The notes beneath the pieces are model-generated. The model worked only from the letters and a program-made list of their open reading frames with translations. It ran no database searches and was not told where the DNA came from. The position numbers were made by a program, and so were the translations under genes. This document shows, piece by piece, positions 1 through 14,061 of a DNA stretch of 64,000 nucleotides; within the stretch, counting starts at the first letter, position 1, and the number at the start of each line of letters is the position of its first letter. Origin of the DNA: Malurus cyaneus samueli (taxonomy: Eukaryota > Chordata > Aves > Passeriformes > Maluridae); NCBI GenBank assembly GCA_009741485.1, contig CM019216.1, positions 58,206,656 to 58,270,655 on the forward strand, read 5' to 3'.

Positions 1-1580
1 CCAAGTGGCTGTGGATCTGTGCCGTGGGACAATGCTCAAGACACCTGGGAAGAGGAGCAGGGCCTAATGGCCACCAGGGGATCTTTGAAAGAGCTGGCGC
101 TTTAAATGAATTTATTCACAGTTAAACATTTCACATGAGTTACTCAAGAGAACTTGTATGTTAGAGGCAGGTGGTGACTAATCATCTCTTAGCCCACCTT
201 TACCACATTCAAGAGTTGTCAGAAAGCTGACAAGTAGAAAAACCTCTTAGCAACTCGTCATTGTAACAAGCTGACATAGGAGGCACCGACCCCCGCTGCA
301 GTTGGATTAAAATGGGAAAAATAGGGCTTCCAAGTTCCTTTTCCTTGTCCTTGGAGCTTCATTACCTAGGTAAAGGCAAAAATATGTTCCTCACATGGTG
401 AAACTAATACGTATATAATTCTCCTTCCCCACTCAGAAATTAATCATAACTTCCAAATTCAGAACATTTTTTTTAACTCTTGTTTTGCTGTTGTGGCTGA
501 GATTAGAGATTTAGGGAGTCTTCCTTCAAGGTCCCATGAAGTGCCTTATGTACTGCCTGTCAGCAGAACAAATAAGCCAGGCTCCAGTGCTACAGGTCAA
601 ACTGCAGGCAGAAAGAAAAGGCTAAGTGCTAAGAGCAGTCTCCAGTCTGGAGCAGATGTTGGGGTGCCCTATATTCTACAGGTTCCGGGAGTGAGTAGAG
701 AAGCTCTGAGCTAGTTGGGATACAACCTGAGGAGTGATAGAGCCATTTTCTTCATCCTCAAGCTGAGGAGAGGCCAAAATGCAGAATAAAAGCTGCTTTT
801 ATATCCATTCTGCTGAGATAGAGATGACAGTAGCTTGGGTGAGCACAGAGCTTAAAATGTAGCAGATGCTGCTTTTAAGCCTTAAAAAAAAAAAAAAAAG
901 AAAAAGGAAAATTGCAAAAAGGAAAAGTGCAATGAGGAAAATATACTGCAGCTGGAACAGAGAGCACTGGAGGGATGAAAGGAAACTAGGTATCCTTTGA
1001 GATGGCAGATGTACTACAAAATATTTATTTCTTTTAAATATTTTCTTAAGTCTTTAAAGGAAGGTAGTAGCTTCTATTGTTTCCTTTGGCAGCTTATTCT
1101 AACCATGAGTTTCTCTGTGTAATGAAATTCCACCTACAGTAAATCTTCTGAGTTCCTGGCTGTTCCTGAAGTTTAACTCTTCCAAATCTGCTTCTCTGCT
1201 TCTCTGCCTGCCCTGCTTTGAGTTAATTCAAATATATTGTGAGATTGGCATCAACAGTTCTGTCCTGGATGTCCTGGGCTGTCGACAGGACAAGCTAAGT
1301 GACCCAACCAGCTCTACTTTGTGTGATTCTCTTATTTATCCACTTGGTTTGATCACTGAAAATCTCAGTCTTCATTCCTTCCTAAGAACTCAGTATTTTG
1401 ATCCGGAGAACCATTCACTGTTTTTGTCACAGCTGAAATCTGCACAGTTTGAGCCGTGGATGACCACGGTCCCACCAGCTGGCTCACTGCCCTGGTCAGT
1501 GGTCCTCAGGCTGGGCTGGACTGGCTGTGTGTGTGTGAAGGAACTAGAAAACCTGTCTAAGGGAGGTGGGTTTATTTAAT
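1..1580. other. Intergenic, no gene recognised
   Basis: Non-coding sequence with a 16-A run at 884-899 next to an A-rich stretch. Short open frames have no recognisable homology. Confidence 0.6.
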
Positions 1581-1944
1581 GTCTGGAAGAGGCAAGGAAG
1601 GGACCTCATCACTCTCCATGAGTCCCTGAAAGGAGGTTGTAGGGGGTGGGGGCCGGTCTCTCCTGCTGTGCCTGCAGTGAGAAGGTGGAGGGAATTGCCT
1701 TAAAATGAGACAGGGAGATCCTGTTTAGATATTAGATATATTTTTTTTCACTGTCAAAGTGGTCAGGCACTGGAATAGGTTGCCCAGGGAGGTGGTGATC
1801 TGACCATCCATGGAATTGTTTAAGGTGCCTGTATCTCGTGCTGGGTGATGTGGTTTAATGATTTAGAGACTACAGTGGCAGAGCTGGGAGGATGTTTGGA
1901 CTTTATCTCAAAGTTGTCTTCCAACCTTGATGATTTTATGATTC
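1581..1944 (+). mobile_element. CR1 LINE 3' fragment
   Basis: A 5'-truncated chicken-repeat-1 retroposon in plus orientation. Recognisable landmarks in order are GGGACCTCATCACTCTC, TGAAAGGAGGTTGTAGGG, a TTAGATATTAG segment, GGTTGCCCAGGGAGGTGGTG, and the terminal TTCCAACCTTGATGATTTTA with the ATTCTATG-like end. Differences from the usual CR1 text show it is an old, inactive copy. It contains no reverse-transcriptase coding sequence. Confidence 0.9.
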
Positions 1945-4900
1945 ATTTAATGAGATGCTGAGAAATCTAGCATCGCTGTGGTGCCCAGATATATGTGAAA
2001 CATCTAACATGACCAGGAAAAGAAAGGCACAGGGGCCCAGAGCACACTGCTGTCCTTTCCAGGGTGACTTCTCTGATTTCCTAGCTCTCAGAGGCCAGCT
2101 GAACCTTGGTGACTTGTTTTGCAGGTCAGCCACCATTTCTGAGCATTTGTACCCCATTTCAAGCTGATGGTCTTGGAGCCATGGCTGCTATAACAGCATG
2201 CCAAGCTCTAGCTCCTCCTCCTGACTGCTCCAAATGGGCACTGACAGCGAGATGTCACCCCTTGACCTGACACACCTGCCCAAAATACACTGAGCAGCCA
2301 GAGCCAAACCCAGCACCGAGAGGATACATCCAGCAAAATCCAACAGATGGATGCAGGAAGCCAGCAGGCCCTCCCTGACAGCTTCAGTCAAACAGAAACC
2401 AGGCAGCCACAGCTCAACCCCAGAGAATTTCCTTCTGGGGCTTCTGGCCTCCTGGGAAGCAGAGGCGTTTCCTGTGCTTCTCGACATCCTTTCCACATTG
2501 CAGAGTTTTCAGGCTAAGGGATATTTATCAACTGCTTGGGAAATGTTCACTATTTCTGGAAATAAAAAATGCTATTTTATTCACCAAAGGGCATAGACTA
2601 AATTTTACATCCTCAAGCTGGTGCCTCTGAACATGGAGTGGCAGAATTTTCTCCACAATGCTGTGTCCATGACTGCTGTAAGCAGAAATGGGACAAAAGG
2701 TTGAAAATAATGAACCTGAAATCACGAGCTGCAAACACCTGAACCCCATATGCCTATAGGTCTTGCAGGCATTTTACCTCTGTGAAAACAAACATAATTA
2801 CAAGCAGCCAAATTCAGTTTGAATGGTTATCTTGCCAGAATTAAGTCTATGGGGACAGACCAAAAAGCTCCTAATTTTGTACCTAATATGCTCCAGTACT
2901 TCTGATTACATAGTGCTGGTTTTCCTCTTAAAATATGTTTCAATGATCACTTTTACTCCATATTCTGAATGTGAATTTAGTAGCCCAAATAACAGGCTAA
3001 GCTCCTTTTCTTTTTCCCTCATTTCAGGAAAAAAGTGAAAAATATTAAGGAGTCACTGACACTTTGCAGATTTCAGAGGATTTCGTCTTTTTACCTGCAG
3101 AATGTCTCTCTTAATTGTTTTTTACTATTTTATGGTAAATAGTAAGTTGATATTTATTTAGCTGCTTGACACTTCAGCCATGACAGATAAAATCCACATT
3201 ATGTGAACTAAGATGTGGAAGAAGAAATTAGTGTAGAACTGAAGTGATCCAATGTCCATGCTGAAGTCAGAAATGGAAAACAAACTGGAGCTTAAGGAGA
3301 ATATTTGTTCATATGGGGAAAGCATTTTTTTGAGACATAATGTTTCAATCTATTCATTCTCAACTTGCTTTTCTCCAGCAGGAATTGCTGAGCTTATTTT
3401 AACCAACATCCTTCTTTGATTCATCCAAACTGCTCTTCGGAATTCCTCTACTCTCTTGCCATTGACTAAAACGTTAAAAAACAAGCTATTCTGAGGGAAC
3501 AAAAAGGTATGTGTGGATTCTGGCACCAAAGCTTTGGTCTGTATCAGTAGGTAGTGGAAGACACTTACTTCCCTGGGAGTGAGATGCTTAAATGCCTTTG
3601 AGAATCTGAACTTTATTGGGAAATTGTATAAGCTTACTTCCCTTTTCCCCCCCCCATCCTTTCCTTTTACAATCCATTTCATTCAGATGGTAAATATGTT
3701 GTGAAAAGAAGCAACCTTGCCATTTAAATATTCCGACTGCTTAATATGTGAACAATTGCCATAAATAAATAATTAGTCCAGGTCACTGCATATGGTACTG
3801 CTTCACTGACTGGCTGAAAAGAGGGAGGCGAGAAATGACAGACAAGAGCTGTGTGCATAGTTTTTCTTTCCTACAACAGAATAGGAAATGGACACTAATT
3901 CATTTATATTGACAGAATCTGAATATTGGCTTATTTTATGTGTGCAAGAACTTACCCTTCTGTGTGATATTCTAGTCTTTCCCTTAGGAGCTGTGAACAT
4001 TACATAACTATCGAACAACGTTCTGTGCACTGTGTTAAATTTCCTAAACCTGCAAGGAGGAATGTGTCACCAGTCAGAGAGATGTCACTTTGGCTGACTG
4101 CTGAATCCTTTGAAATAGACTCTACTCCCCTTGGTGCATATTCACGGTGAAATGGTTTAACAGGACAAAGTGATTTATTTCAGTTGACATAGCTTCTTGG
4201 GTAAATGAAAAAAAAAAATTGTTTTCTCCAGTAGGTTTATTAAGGCACAATTAAACTATGGCTATTCAAATTAGTTCTGAGCTATATGTATATCTGAGGG
4301 CATCTAGCACTGTGCATCCAGGTACCAAATCTGTCATAACTGCATTAGTTATGGGATGGTATGGGTCTGCCTTAGTGCAGAGCTGCCTAAAATGTTTGAT
4401 TTGCGTCGAGTATCTTGGTTTGCATGATTAGACAAATCTTTGTGCCAGAACAATGCACCCTCAGTAAACATAATTATTCTACTGCTTTTCCCCTTTTACT
4501 CTCTGAATTTAAATGACTGCTTCTATTGCTGCTCTTAGCAAGCAATGCTCTGTAGTGGATCTTACCTTACAGATCATGAGCAGCCGTAAAATTCTTTCTC
4601 TATGTTAGAGGCAGAAAAATGAAACACTGAAGAGGGTGACTGAGTTCCAGACTCTGGATCTATGTTTGTATGTCTCCTTCCAGTTCTTGACTGAATTTAA
4701 TCACTGAGTTGAAGCCATGGGTGAAGATATACTTCTTTGCATAGAAACTGAAAAAGAAGTTTTGGAACTTTATTCACTGAAAACTACTCTTAGATTGGGA
4801 CATGGACCTGAGTTTCCCTCAGGTGTCACTGTCACCATAAACTGTAAGTGACATACAAACTTCACCATCAAAAAAATTTTGGTCTTTAAATAACATATGT

Positions 4901-5378
4901 GTCCCCTCAGCAGAGATGTTTAAATCTTTGGATGGTTTAGAAAGGCAGGTGATTATTTGCCTTCTATTATAATAGTCTTTAAAATATGTTTAATTTTTTT
5001 TTTTTTTTAAATTTGGAAAGACATCTCTGTCCAGCAGTTGCAAAACCTTTTACCACCTGGAAATGCCATGGTTAGATGATCACTGTAACATGGGCTGTCA
5101 TTTCTAGTAAGAAGAAAACCCCAGAAAATTAACCTTGTGCAGTTCAATTGTTTTCTTGGTTGTCTCTGAAGTCCATAACTCATTAAGTACATATTGGCAA
5201 TTCTGTCTCTGATCTAAAAATCTTAAAGATTTTTACTAACTGCAACTTAACAAGCTCAGCACATATATATATGTATATCTGTATATACTCAATCTATTCT
5301 TGTTTATAGCACATTATAAAAACGAGCTAAACTCGTTTGCTCATCTTATATGAAGAAGTACTGTAGAATCAGACACGC
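1945..5378. other. Intergenic, no gene recognised
   Basis: Moderately GC-rich at 2160-2500, otherwise A+T-rich. A small inverted repeat (TTACTATTT / AAATAGTAA, 3122-3145) and a 15-T run are the only structures noted. Confidence 0.6.
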
Positions 5379-5969
5379 TGTTATGGCTCAAGCCCAGCTG
5401 TCAACTAAGAGCCACACAGCCTAAATGCTCCCCTCTCCCCCTGACCCTGGTGGAATGGGATGGAGAATCAAAAGTAAAACTTGTAGGTTGAGATAAGGAA
5501 AGTTTAATAATTGAAAACAAAGTAAAAATACAACAAAAAAAACCCCAAACAACAATAACAACAACAACAACCCAAATACCCCAAAATAGGGAAAGGAAAA
5601 AAAACAACCATACAATTACTCACCATCCACTGACCAATGCCATGTCCCATTGCAAGACCCAGATCTGTCCCTCTTCCAGGTAACTCCCCCAGTTCGTGTA
5701 CTGGGCATGACATTCTGTGATGTGGAATATCCCTTTGGCCAGTTTGGGTCACCTGTCCTGGCTATGACCTCTCCCAATGTTTTTGTGTTCCTCCTCACTG
5801 TCAGAGAATAAGATATAAAGATAAAAAAATTTTGACTTAGGATAAAAACAACTTAGCAAAACTCAAAACATTAGTGTGTTATCAACATTATTCTCATTCT
5901 AAATCCAAAGTACAGCACTGTACCATCTACTGAGAAGGAATTAAATCTGTCCCAGCTGAAACCAGGACA
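5379..5969 (-). mobile_element. Solo LTR, avian ERVL-like family, reverse orientation
   Basis: A 591-bp element read on the minus strand from TGTCCTGGTTTCAGCTG at 5969 to ...TAACA at 5379, so it has the TG...CA ends of an LTR. Inner landmarks match the common bird LTR I recall: the TTGATAACACACTAATG segment, the CTGTCCTGGCTATGACC block with TGGCCAAAGGGATATTCC, the A/T-rich centre that includes a (GTT)n/(AAC)n run, and the TGTGTGGCTCTTAGTTGACA end. No internal retroviral genes flank it, so it is a solo LTR left by recombination. The 5-bp flanks (CACGC and TGCAG) do not match, so no target-site duplication is preserved. Confidence 0.82.
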
Positions 5970-8900
5970 TGCAGAGATATTCATAATTAGTATTTGTCTG
6001 GCAAATTTTAAAAGCAGATGTTTAAAATCTGAAAACGCATAAATCATCTCTGACAAGACCAAAGAAAGGATTTGCTAATATTTTTTAAATACTTTATAAG
6101 CTCAAAGGTCATACAAAGGTTAAGTCAATTAACATAAGTACTGCGTTTGTAAATTAAATGGGAGCTTGGTTCATAAAGTAATGTGATATGGAAAAAATCT
6201 GTGGTCAAATAAACATGGTAGTTAGAAGAAATACATACATGCTCTTTAATGTGACACAAAATGAAGAAGAAAACTTTTAGCTAATGATATATTTTCTGCC
6301 CCGAATCAGTGAATTAATAAACTCTACAGAGCTTTGGAAGAGTAAACCACTTTCTAACTTACATGGATCAGTTTATGTTTCAATAAACAGTTTCCTTAGA
6401 GCTCCCTCCTGCACCCCTGTTGGTTTTATTTTCCAGATTGCGTTCTCTTAGTAATTCTTTTGGTCTGTATTAACTGCATTTTCCTCACTGACAAAGTCCC
6501 TGACTGTATTCCTACCAAATAATGGGGCATTATTACATAGCAGAGGTTTTGAATTTGCAGTGCATATATATAGATTTTTTTTTTTTTTCCTGAACAGGAA
6601 AGGTGCAATAGTCATTGGATCAATCAATACTCACAATTACCATATTTACTTTGCTGTTGTTACACATTATGTAGAAAGTCTTTTACCAAATTAAGTTCTG
6701 TAAATCTTGTCATTGTACCAGAATCACCAGAAAATTTTGAGGCGGATAGAACTGGAAGCACCTTGAGCCTTTGAAGATGGCATTTGTTTGTACTTAATAT
6801 TTATTATTTCCTGTAGAAACAAAGGACTTGTAATTTAAAAAATTCTTTCAAAAATTAGTAAGAAATTTCTGCATTATTCTCTGCCCAGAATCTGCAATTA
6901 GGCCATAGCCTACTAAACCTGAGATTGCTCCTGTTTAAGGAAGGGTAAAATGCCAGAAGCACAATAGCTGAAGTTATAAACATCTCTCTGGACTACAGCA
7001 TCCATTTCCCTGAATCACACACAGATGGTTCAATGAAAAAGGAATTCCATGTTTATTCTGGCAGGAATCCTGGTCACTGTCAAAGAAACACTGTCTTTAC
7101 AAGAAGTTTTAGATGAAAATTCCCAAAAGACTGACTCTTAGTTTTGACATCACCATAGATTCAGAAATGAAATAATTAAAAAAACTAGTTCAGGTATCAT
7201 ACAGACTCACACTGTAATGCCAGATATTTTTAGTACTCCGTAAGGATTCTTGCCTCGTGCTGAGATGTACTGCATTTTTGTGTTCAGAGACAAGAGCACT
7301 GCATCCTGCACAAGGAAAGGGCACAGGATTTCATAAGAAGATGCAAAATACAGAGTGACAGCTTCTTTGTTCACTCATTCCTTGTTTCCCTGGGCTTTGC
7401 AGGAACTCACTGAAGGGATACATTGGGGCATCACAGGGCAGATCAGGAGAAATGTTTCTTGTAGATAAACAGCCAAAGATTTTCTTCTTCCCAATCACAG
7501 ACACAAAAAAAGGATATTACACAAAGATTTTTTTTTTTTTTTTAAAAAGGAGGACTGTAGATGATAGAGAGGCTGGACAGAAAGAAAGGAAATCAGCGGG
7601 ATACCTGGATGTCAGCATGATGACGTCCAAAGGCCCATCTGGTATCTATGCACTGGAGTGAAAGGGGATGTCTGGTAATCAGGGTTTTGTGGTATATTCA
7701 CAAAGTAGAAATGAGGTTCTGTTTAGGGATAGGGAATGTGGAAGAATCATTTATGGAGGGAGGAGGAGGGGATGAGATGGGCAGATGCTTGTCTGTCAGG
7801 AAAAGGTTTAGCAGTGCAGTCTTTATGAGGCAGAGCTTCTTCACAATCAGTGGAGGAAGAATAGCAAAAAGCCCAGACTCATTGCTACTGTTGTTTTTTC
7901 CATTTCAACTGCTAGTGTCTTCAATAATGAAAATGAATTCATTCACTTGAATTGATTACAGAAAAAGTAAAGAAACAAACTTTTATATATTTCTGATATG
8001 TTTGACATGAATGTTTCTTCCTCCAGTTTTTCATTTGAAAGTAGAATAAGAAGTGGTAGAGATCTCAGTCAAGGATTGTCTTTATGAAATTTCCAATGTC
8101 TTTTTCTGCTTTTCAAGAAGTGAAATATGCAGGAAAATTGGATAATCTTTCAGCCGTTTGGATGGTTTCTTGAAGCAAATCCAGTCCCCAAACCTTTCAA
8201 GATTTCTTTGCTGCAAATGCATATTGACAAACAGACAGCCAAATGCCACAGAAGTAGGCTCTGGTAATGCATGTAATTGAATTATAATATCAGAAGAGTG
8301 CTGAAAAAGAGGGCCAAAATAATTAATATAATCAGCAGAAATCTGTAATCTGTTTTTAAATCAAAATTACTCTACAAGCAAAGCCTGTTCCTCCATCCTC
8401 GTGTGAACTTCTACTGATATGCAACTCCTGCTCTTCCAGATTCTTGGACACAAACTTTGTAAATCAGAGTCAGATTCGTGGACTCAGATTCTTCTTTAAT
8501 CTGCTTAGACTTGTCTGGCTAACTGAGTAATGCTCTGGAGATGGACATATCTCAAACAGGAAAAGGAGGAAAGCTTCATACAGGAGATAATATTATCCTT
8601 CTATTAAAAAATTTCTCTCCTCATAACACACCCACAGGATACGAAAAAATGATATTTTGTTCCTTCTTTTCACTCTGTCCAATCAAAATATATTTTAATA
8701 GAGACCAGCAAAGAAAATGTAGAACATCAAATCCCAGCACCTGAAAGTGCATTCATCTTGTCAATGGAAGGGTTCCTTAATGCCTGATTCTTACCAAACC
8801 GTCCTCTGCCATGTCAAGTGGTTCAGAAGTATTGCTTGCTGAATTCTAAAATAAAATATTCTTTGAGAGAAAAATATGGGATTTTATCTAAGAGTGAGTA

Positions 8901-11893
8901 TTGTCAAAAGAGAGGGTTATCTTGCCCTTCTGTAGTTCAGACCTGTTTATTTAGATGACTTTCTGTAAGTGAACATCCCAGTTAACGTGTTTGATTAACC
9001 TGGTTTCCAGACTGTTTTCACTTTGTGGGGTCAGAATCTGCCTGCTATAATATGGCAGAAAATGGAAATATGACATCTCATATGAGATGTCATATTTTCT
9101 CTACGTCTTTGGAATAAACTGGTTTCTTTGGTTTTCTGGAGACCTTTTCTGTAAGTATATCCTTCTTATGAGATTTTCTGGGGAAGTGAGGTGAGATGAA
9201 CTCCTCAAAATCATACTGAAGAAAAGTCCACAAGACGATATTACTAACCCTTTGTACTGAATATCAGCTCATTAAAGGACCCATCATCTCTGGATACATT
9301 CCTACAACATATATACCCATTGTTTTTTCTGCTCCAATCTCTTTCAGGAGGGGGATGGGTGAGGGATATTTCGATAACTGGTAATTGTCAGTGCCACAAA
9401 ATAAGCTTCCAAAATATCACGTGGTTTCTGCGCTTGAGATAAAGCAAGATTCTTTAAGTGAAATGAAAGAGCTCGAAAATTACGCAATGAAAAATCAATA
9501 TATTTTTTTGGTTTGCTTGAAAAAACATTTTGCAAAAGGGTCTTTGTTTTTCAGGTCCCATGACCACAGCTGAAACGCATAAACTGAAAAGTGCTACAGA
9601 GATATAAATCTTCATAGAAATCATAACTTTCTTATGCCATTATTGCTGCTCCTTAGCAAACCATGCAGTCATTTTCCATTCATTTAGAATTCAGTCAAGT
9701 AGGATCAATTCAGGCTTTGCCGGTCTGTATCCTGTGATGTAATTCCAGCTAATGAAGCTGCAAAGTATAAAATCTGGCTTCAGCCAGCAAGACCATTATA
9801 ATGCTCTTCCTTCTGTCCTGACCTTTAAGTGAGAGTCCAAGGCAATGAGGGCTGCCTGCAACCAGCACTTGTGGCAACATGCTGAGTGCAGATACGGATG
9901 ATGGCTCTGCTGCGATGAATCACCCAGATAACATTATCTAATCAGATACTTTATTTCAAATGAGAAAACTTCATTAGAAACACTGCGACTGCCATGCCAA
10001 GCTTGCAAAATTTAGGACGTGGTAGAACTGAGATGGACCATTCAGCTTCTATTCAAGTCCCCTAATACCTGCCAGGTTAAAGCAGTGTTAGAAGGTTGTC
10101 AGAAGTTCAGATAGGATTTTTCCATGGATGTGTTCAGCAATGGTATCCTGGCAAGTATCTAAGATCATTCTCCCTCTGTCAGAGGGTGTGCAGAGCTCAT
10201 GAAGACACAATCTGAATGCAGGACTGTACATTCCCGGGTAGATTTCTGCTACGCTTGCTTAAGAAAATTAATGCCTCAGAGAGACTGACTGATCCTTTCT
10301 CTTGCCATATACGCACACAGTCAGACATGCAGCCAGGTGAGAGCATTTGTAAGATTTGTAGGATGTGTGCTGGCATCATCACATATTTATAAGGCCTGTG
10401 CAAGGCAGAGGCACCAATCTCCTTGTGCAGGTCCCACGGCATTGTCCTGGCCACAGAAGTTGGGACACCCTGGGAGAAGTGGCGCTTTCACTTTGCCCAG
10501 CTTGGCAGAGCAGCAAGGTCAGTCCCCTTCAGGCTGCCTCCCGGGTAGTGCTTTGGCTCTTGAGAGTTGATGTTATGACCAAATTTGGGCTGTCTGTTTC
10601 TGGGGGCTGTCTGATGTCTTCCCTGTGTGTCTGGTGTTACAGTAAGAAGGTGATCAAAACTTCTGGATTGCACAGTGTGGCTGAGCATAAGATTTATTAG
10701 GACAAGGAAAGGACAAAGAAAACAAGTATTTTTTCCAAGTGTGACACAAGCATCAAACATTCCTTGGGACAACAGGGAGAATAGAATAGATGGAAATTGT
10801 TACCTCTGCATTGCAAATAGAGAAGTCAAGGCCTGGACTGAATAAATCTGCCAAAAATGGTAGAGAATCCAAGGCTGGATGGGAATTAGGACTTTTCAAC
10901 TCCTATTTCTGGGTTTATTCTTCTTAACCAAGCTTGTTGTCATTATTCATATATTGTCTCTTCTTTTTCAACACCAGTACTCAGCCTTGACCGAGAGCTT
11001 GACAGAGACACTTTGCAGTCAGCTGGAATCAGTCAGGCACAAATGATTGCCTTGTGAATGTGTGGCATTTTCTTGCCCCATTCAGTTCAGCTCTGCAAGT
11101 CAGAGCATCTGCACAGTGACCTGCTGTGCATTATTGTGGGCCAGGCCAAAATGCTGCATTGCCAGTGTGTTCTGCAGTTTTCTGCAGCTCTGTTTGCTAG
11201 TGCACTTCAGCTGGTGATGCAAAAGAGTTAAACCTATCTTAACAAGCAATAATGAAGGATGCACTTTCAATAAAAAATAAGGTTGTTTTTTAATGCAAAT
11301 ATTTTCCCTTGGCATGGAAAAGGAGGAACAGCCATCTCAGATCAACCCAAAACTGCAAGCTTCAGCAGTAATCCAAACATCACTTCCAGGAGAAAATCCC
11401 AATTACCTTGAAGTAAAGGGTATAACTTTGGTTACATTTGATAGACAGAATTCTACCACTAGTATCTACATTTACACAAGGAATCTATTGGAAATATTGC
11501 CTGGAGTAGGGAAAAGGAAATAAGAAATTGTGGCAGGTGAACACAAGAAATTGGTTGAGAACAGTTTGTTTTGTTCCAGCTCAGAGCACATTACTTCTGC
11601 AGTCACTGTTCAAGACCCACTTTAACTGTCCATTGCATGAACTCTCCTCATGTTGAGTTATTTAATGATCTTAGGCCAGTCTAACTTATTTCAGATGAGG
11701 CAGAAAAAATGCATTTCTATTTTATTTTCTCTGACCCAACACTGCACATTTACATCTGCTGAAGACAGGATGACCACCTGTTACTTACGTTTCACTTGCT
11801 TTTGACAGATGTTAGAACCCAGCTGTATTTTCTAAGCATCCCTGGCTCTGCATTATGTTTTCTCAGGGCAATTTCCACTTGTTTTTGTTTTTG
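5970..11893. other. Intergenic, no gene recognised
   Basis: A+T-rich unique-looking sequence apart from the 32-bp palindrome at 9066. No exon, tRNA or recognisable transposon seen. Confidence 0.6.
9066..9097. repeat. Perfect 32-bp palindrome
   Basis: Two exactly complementary 16-bp arms meet at 9081/9082 with no spacer. The centre is CATATG, flanked by TGACATCT and its complement AGATGTCA. No tandem array or mobile element is seen around it. Confidence 0.95.
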
Positions 11894-11903
11894 NNNNNNN
11901 NNN
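11894..11903. other. Assembly gap (10 N)
   Basis: Ten unknown bases directly after a T/G-rich run (GTTTTTGTTTTTG). The fixed length suggests a placeholder, so real sequence of unknown size may be missing here. Confidence 0.99.
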
Positions 11904-13661
11904 CTCAGTGAGACACAACAATCAATGATCTCATGGATATTGCTTAGGAGATTAAAATGCTAAACAATTTTTCATACACATTTCCCTCCTGGAACAAACA
12001 TCTTAAACCACAAAATTATCTCTCTGAAGCACCATGCCAGTAGGCTCAGATGGCTTCTCCTAGTATTTACACTTATTAAAGTCTGCAGTAACTCCAGGGA
12101 AATCAGAAGAGGCACTTTGTAGTGAGTGGGATTTTGCACGCTGAAGTTACACAGGAAGTTCTGATATCTGGATGTGCTCTTTGGTACAGAACACCCAGAG
12201 AGGTTCAGCCAGGGAAGCTCCCACCAGCCAGGTTTTCCATTGGCAATGGCAAGTTTTTCTTTGGAAACCTGTGCCCAGTTCTTTTTGCATTCCCTTCCAG
12301 TGAGCCAGCTCAATCAGAAAGTTGTTTGGAGGGAAATTACAGTGGCACAAGGTTGTTAAATATTATTTTATCACCTTTATGTATCCCATATGGCTTCTAT
12401 TACTGAGTCATTACATTCTGCTGTTGCTGGCTGATCAATAATTTTCATACCACTCCTTACCAGTCTCTTAATTTTTGGGAAAAGAAGAGAGATATGGGGA
12501 TCCATTATCCTGGAGGTGTTAGATTTCCTAAAGAATATTCAAAACAGTTCCTCCAAATAGATATTGATGTCTTGCCAGCAGCAATCACTTAAAAAAAACT
12601 GAAACAAACCAAGACCACCTCAAAACCACTGAATCTCATATGTTGTTATTTATCAAATCAATTTTTGTCAAACTACAGATCAGAAATCACATGGCAGATT
12701 GTGATATACAAGATCAAATACATGGAGAGTAAAAATGTAAAATCACTTTACTAAGTTTGAAGGGATGGACAAGTGTGTTTTTCAGGGTTCCTAGATGTGG
12801 TCCTTTTCCCACTTTCTGCTAAAACTTCATTCCTCTAGAGAGGAATTTCCTCTAGAAGACTTTCTCCTACAATCACTATTTTAAATAATTAGCCAAAAGG
12901 AGATTTTTTTTTCCCCCAAATGTGGATTTTCCAGCTCGCAGGAAACTCTGTGGGATTGTAGGTGCCTATCTCCATGGCAGAGTGCCTGGGCACACTGCCA
13001 TTTCTGGTTGTCCTGATGCCACAGACCCTCAAAATTCTCTTCCTTTTCCCATCAGGTCCAGCTGTGGGGTAGCTGCGATGGCTTTCATTAGTGTCTTCCT
13101 AGTAGGAGATCTTTAAAAGTGAGGTCAAATAAATGTTCTATGCACAAACACACAAGTGGCTTTTGGTATTGGTAAATTGATCCGTGTAGTAAAGTGACCG
13201 TTAAAAGTGATAATAATTAAAATTTTTCCAAACAGATAAAAATCAATTTACATTATGTGTGAGCTTGAAAACAAGAAAAGGTCTAAGACTTCATTTTCTG
13301 GCAACTTTCCATCCAATTTTTCAATCTGTATACAGCCTTTTTAGCAGAGTGGGCATTTTCTTTCTTTTTTTTTTTTTGACTTAACCACAAACCTGTTTGA
13401 AATTGTAATGTCAATGTCCAAAATGTGAGAGACATCAGTTCAAAAACTTGGAACAAAATTACTTACAATTCTTTCTCTCCATTTTTGCAATCAGATATTT
13501 GGCTCCAATTCAGGCAGTGAGAATATGTATTGTTTATTCTTTTAATATTGATTAACATTTTTCTAGCAGTTTGAAATTTTCAAGTGAAAAGAATCATAGG
13601 AAAGTAATATGATCTTCCTTGACTTTAGTTTAAGCATTATATAAATTTAAGGATTTTATCC

Positions 13662-13686
13662 TTCAGTTATCCTTCAGTTATCCTTG
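13662..13686. repeat. 11-bp tandem repeat (TTATCCTTCAG)
   Basis: The unit TTATCCTTCAG occurs about two and a half times in a row. Limits are approximate. Confidence 0.75.
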
Positions 13687-14037
13687 TTTAAGGATTACTT
13701 TTAAGGCTGACTTCAGTCCAGATTTCTGAGATTTTTAACTGAGTACTAGACCGTTTGAATCAGCCATATTCTGTGGTAAACATAATTTCTAGAAACACCT
13801 CTGTCCCTTGTTTTTGTTATTCAATTAATGTCAATTAATCAGTAGAACATAAAGGATGTGGACAATACCATACAAAACAACATTGGTTGCCAGATAAAAT
13901 TTAATACACAAGTCAGTGGAAGATTTCTCTCTTTAGTGGTTGTACATATGACAACTAATAATTTAAAAAGCCAATGTTCTTAAAATAGAATATTTTCTGA
14001 TCAAAATTGGCATGGATTCCTGTCTGCTGATTCTTTA

Positions 14038-14061
14038 GACATTTACATTTACATTTACATT
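14038..14061. repeat. Short (ACATTT)n tandem repeat
   Basis: About four copies of the 6-bp unit ACATTT. Simple sequence repeat. Confidence 0.85.
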
